Positions 14,555 to 15,773 of a stretch of 15,773 nt of DNA are shown one piece after another. The stretch is taken from positions 1-15,773 of the forward strand of contig JAHJAL010000034.1 in NCBI GenBank assembly GCA_018814055.1. Reading direction: 5' to 3'. The notes beneath the pieces are model-generated. The model had not been told where the DNA came from. It did no database searches and saw only the letters and a list, made by a program, of their open reading frames with translations. This stretch comes from Patescibacteria group bacterium. GTDB lineage: Bacteria; Patescibacteriota; JAHJAL01. Made by a program: the position numbers and the translations under genes. The stretch's first letter is position 1; the number at the start of each line of letters is the position of its first letter.

Positions 14555-15772
14555 CTAATACGTTGCTGTGCAAATCAGTATTAGGTCGGTACTATATACT
14601 CCGGCTGATTGGAGACCGGTAAGTTCGAGCTGGTAGCCAAGGCGGGTGGCGCCGGTTCCGGTGTCTGATCCGTCAGTGACGTCGTTGTGGTAGAGGATTT
14701 CAAATGGTGAGGTAGAGGGGCCGGCCCATTTGTTGGCGATGAATCGAGCGGGTGTGCCGGTGCCGAGAGTGGAATCATCGGTAGTATAGCCCCAGTAACC
14801 TTCAGTGCCGCTGCCGGGAGGAGATATCCAAGTAGTGGGGGCGGTGTTGGTGCCGGTAAAGTAGGAAATATAGTCAGCCGCACTGGCCAAGTTGCCACTG
14901 GCTTGCAGAGTAACGACAAAGCCGTCAGTAGCATTGGTATGAACAGTTAAATCATGGGCGCCGATACTGGTGGCACTGCCGGAAAATGTGCCGAAATTAA
15001 CATTAGTCGAATCAGTATTAATAGTAGTGGTGGCGGCATTGACGGTTTGACCGGAGGAGACGGGAGAGATGGTAAAGGTGAGGGTGGAAGGCACGGAGGC
15101 GGTGACGGTGGTACCGGCACTCTGCTGCTGTGGCGGAAAGGTGCCACTAAATTCGGAGATGGTGAAGTTGTCATTGGATTGATCGAGGCCAATTACGGTG
15201 CCGGAGGAATTGTTGAGGTCAACCCGGATCAAAGCCAAAGCAGTAGGAGCCACATCAGGAATAGTCCAGTCATAGGTCATAGAGCCGGTACCGGGACGGG
15301 AGAGGTCATTTTCAATTGAAACCCAGCTTCCGCCGTCATTAACCGAATAATACAAATCAACCATGGTAGTGGGATTGCCGGGATCGGAGAATTGATCCCA
15401 GGTGATATTGTGATGGGAATATTCTTCCCAATCCTCTCCCCCATTGGGACTAGTAACGGTGATGCCGGAATTGGAATACCAAATATTTCCGGGGTTTTTG
15501 TAAATTTTGCCGGCGGGGGCGTCAGATACGGGATAGGCACCCCAGGTGTTGATACAGGCATCAATGGAAGTGCCGGAGACAACACCTCCACAGGTGCCGG
15601 CCTGGAAGGGGGTGCTGTTGTTTTGGACATAATAATTGACAGCATCAATGTTGTTGTATTGCAGCGTTAAACCATTGACGATATTTTGTCCCAACACGCC
15701 GGTATCAAAACCGGAGATGGTGTTGTATTCAAAGATGGTACCGGCGGGAGGATTGTCGAAGATGACGCCATA
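14555..15772 (-). CDS. Large surface protein, C-terminal ~405 residues (N-terminus outside window)
   Basis: The frame is open to the right edge, so the start is beyond it; the GTG at 15697 is probably internal. Visible: ~1-55 with repeated asparagine/hydrophobic turns (EYNTISGFDTGV, LTLQYNNID), like the last coils of a right-handed parallel beta-helix; C61 and C73 in the linker; ~104-207 a Kre9/Knh1-like Ser/Thr-rich Ig domain (ITVTSPNGGEDW, HHNITWD, DLYYSVNDGGSW, YDWTIPD); ~225-405 a Thr/Ser/Gly-rich beta domain ending in YSTDLILICTATY. This type of ending recurs in extracellular proteins of Patescibacteria and resembles WxL-like surface domains. No catalytic motif is visible; the role may be surface attachment or polysaccharide binding. 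Ends at TAG. Its bias to GCC/GGC-type codons looks less AT-rich than the NBR1-Ig genes. Confidence 0.75.
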   Translation of the reverse strand, partial: YGVIFDNPPAGTIFEYNTISGFDTGVLGQNIVNGLTLQYNNIDAVNYYVQNNSTPFQAGTCGGVVSGTSIDACINTWGAYPVSDAPAGKIYKNPGNIWYSNSGITVTSPNGGEDWEEYSHHNITWDQFSDPGNPTTMVDLYYSVNDGGSWVSIENDLSRPGTGSMTYDWTIPDVAPTALALIRVDLNNSSGTVIGLDQSNDNFTISEFSGTFPPQQQSAGTTVTASVPSTLTFTISPVSSGQTVNAATTTINTDSTNVNFGTFSGSATSIGAHDLTVHTNATDGFVVTLQASGNLASAADYISYFTGTNTAPTTWISPPGSGTEGYWGYTTDDSTLGTGTPARFIANKWAGPSTSPFEILYHNDVTDGSDTGTGATRLGYQLELTGLQSAGVYSTDLILICTATY

Positions 15773-15773
15773 G

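Noticed and set aside
14286..14573. 95-codon minus-strand frame between the surface protein and nrdD
   Set aside because: It starts at TTG without a ribosome site, overlaps the upstream stop, and its translation has no recognisable features.
1..15773. Recoded genetic code (TGA = Gly or Trp)
   Set aside because: Long genes such as nrdD, the Clp-like ATPase, trxB and the S8 protease contain no internal TGA, and TGA ends aspS, nrdD, trxB and others at natural lengths. A single TGA at 5484 does not support a code change.

Overview
The window looks like a low-GC bacterial chromosome fragment, most likely from a Patescibacteria/CPR-type organism. This is an inference from several things together: secreted proteins with NBR1-type Ig-like folds, a surface protein joining a beta-helix, a Kre9/Knh1-like domain and a C-terminal Ser/Thr-rich beta domain, and a membrane-anchored Clp-like AAA+ ATPase downstream of a small membrane protein. 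There is no 16S gene or other phylogenetic marker apart from an aspS fragment. No mobile element, CRISPR array, tRNA or rRNA was seen. The standard code with TGA as stop fits almost everything.

Layout. (1) Positions 2-307 are the 3' end of aspS (aspartyl-tRNA synthetase), followed by a terminator. (2) Positions 449-7340 form a secreted-protein island. Two paralogous exported proteins (449-2158 and about 5472-7340), each with two NBR1-Ig-like domains and an unrelated C-terminus, flank an exported subtilisin-family (S8) protease (2237-5197, minus strand). The protease carries four tandem carbohydrate-binding-module-like repeats. (3) Positions 7481-11504 are a probable plus-strand operon: thioredoxin reductase trxB, a 105-residue membrane protein, and an 896-residue Clp-family double AAA+ ATPase with an N-terminal Cys4 motif and two transmembrane helices. 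(4) Positions 11579-14070 on the minus strand are the anaerobic ribonucleotide reductase pair nrdD-nrdG; nrdG is frameshifted at a run of nine A. The promoter region of nrdD has a TATAAT bracketed by two TTATSCACAGT repeats that match DnaA boxes. (5) Positions 14555-15772 are the 3' part of a large minus-strand surface protein.

The points that most deserve attention are the following. The second NBR1-Ig protein has an in-frame TGA inside an otherwise perfect signal peptide. nrdG has a homopolymer frameshift. The Clp-like ATPase keeps its second ATPase site but lacks the aromatic pore-loop residues, the D1 arginine finger and a recognisable ClpP-docking tripeptide. The paralog-protease-paralog arrangement of exported proteins may be a functional unit. 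The two gene disruptions could be real, programmed, or assembly errors; the sequence alone cannot decide.
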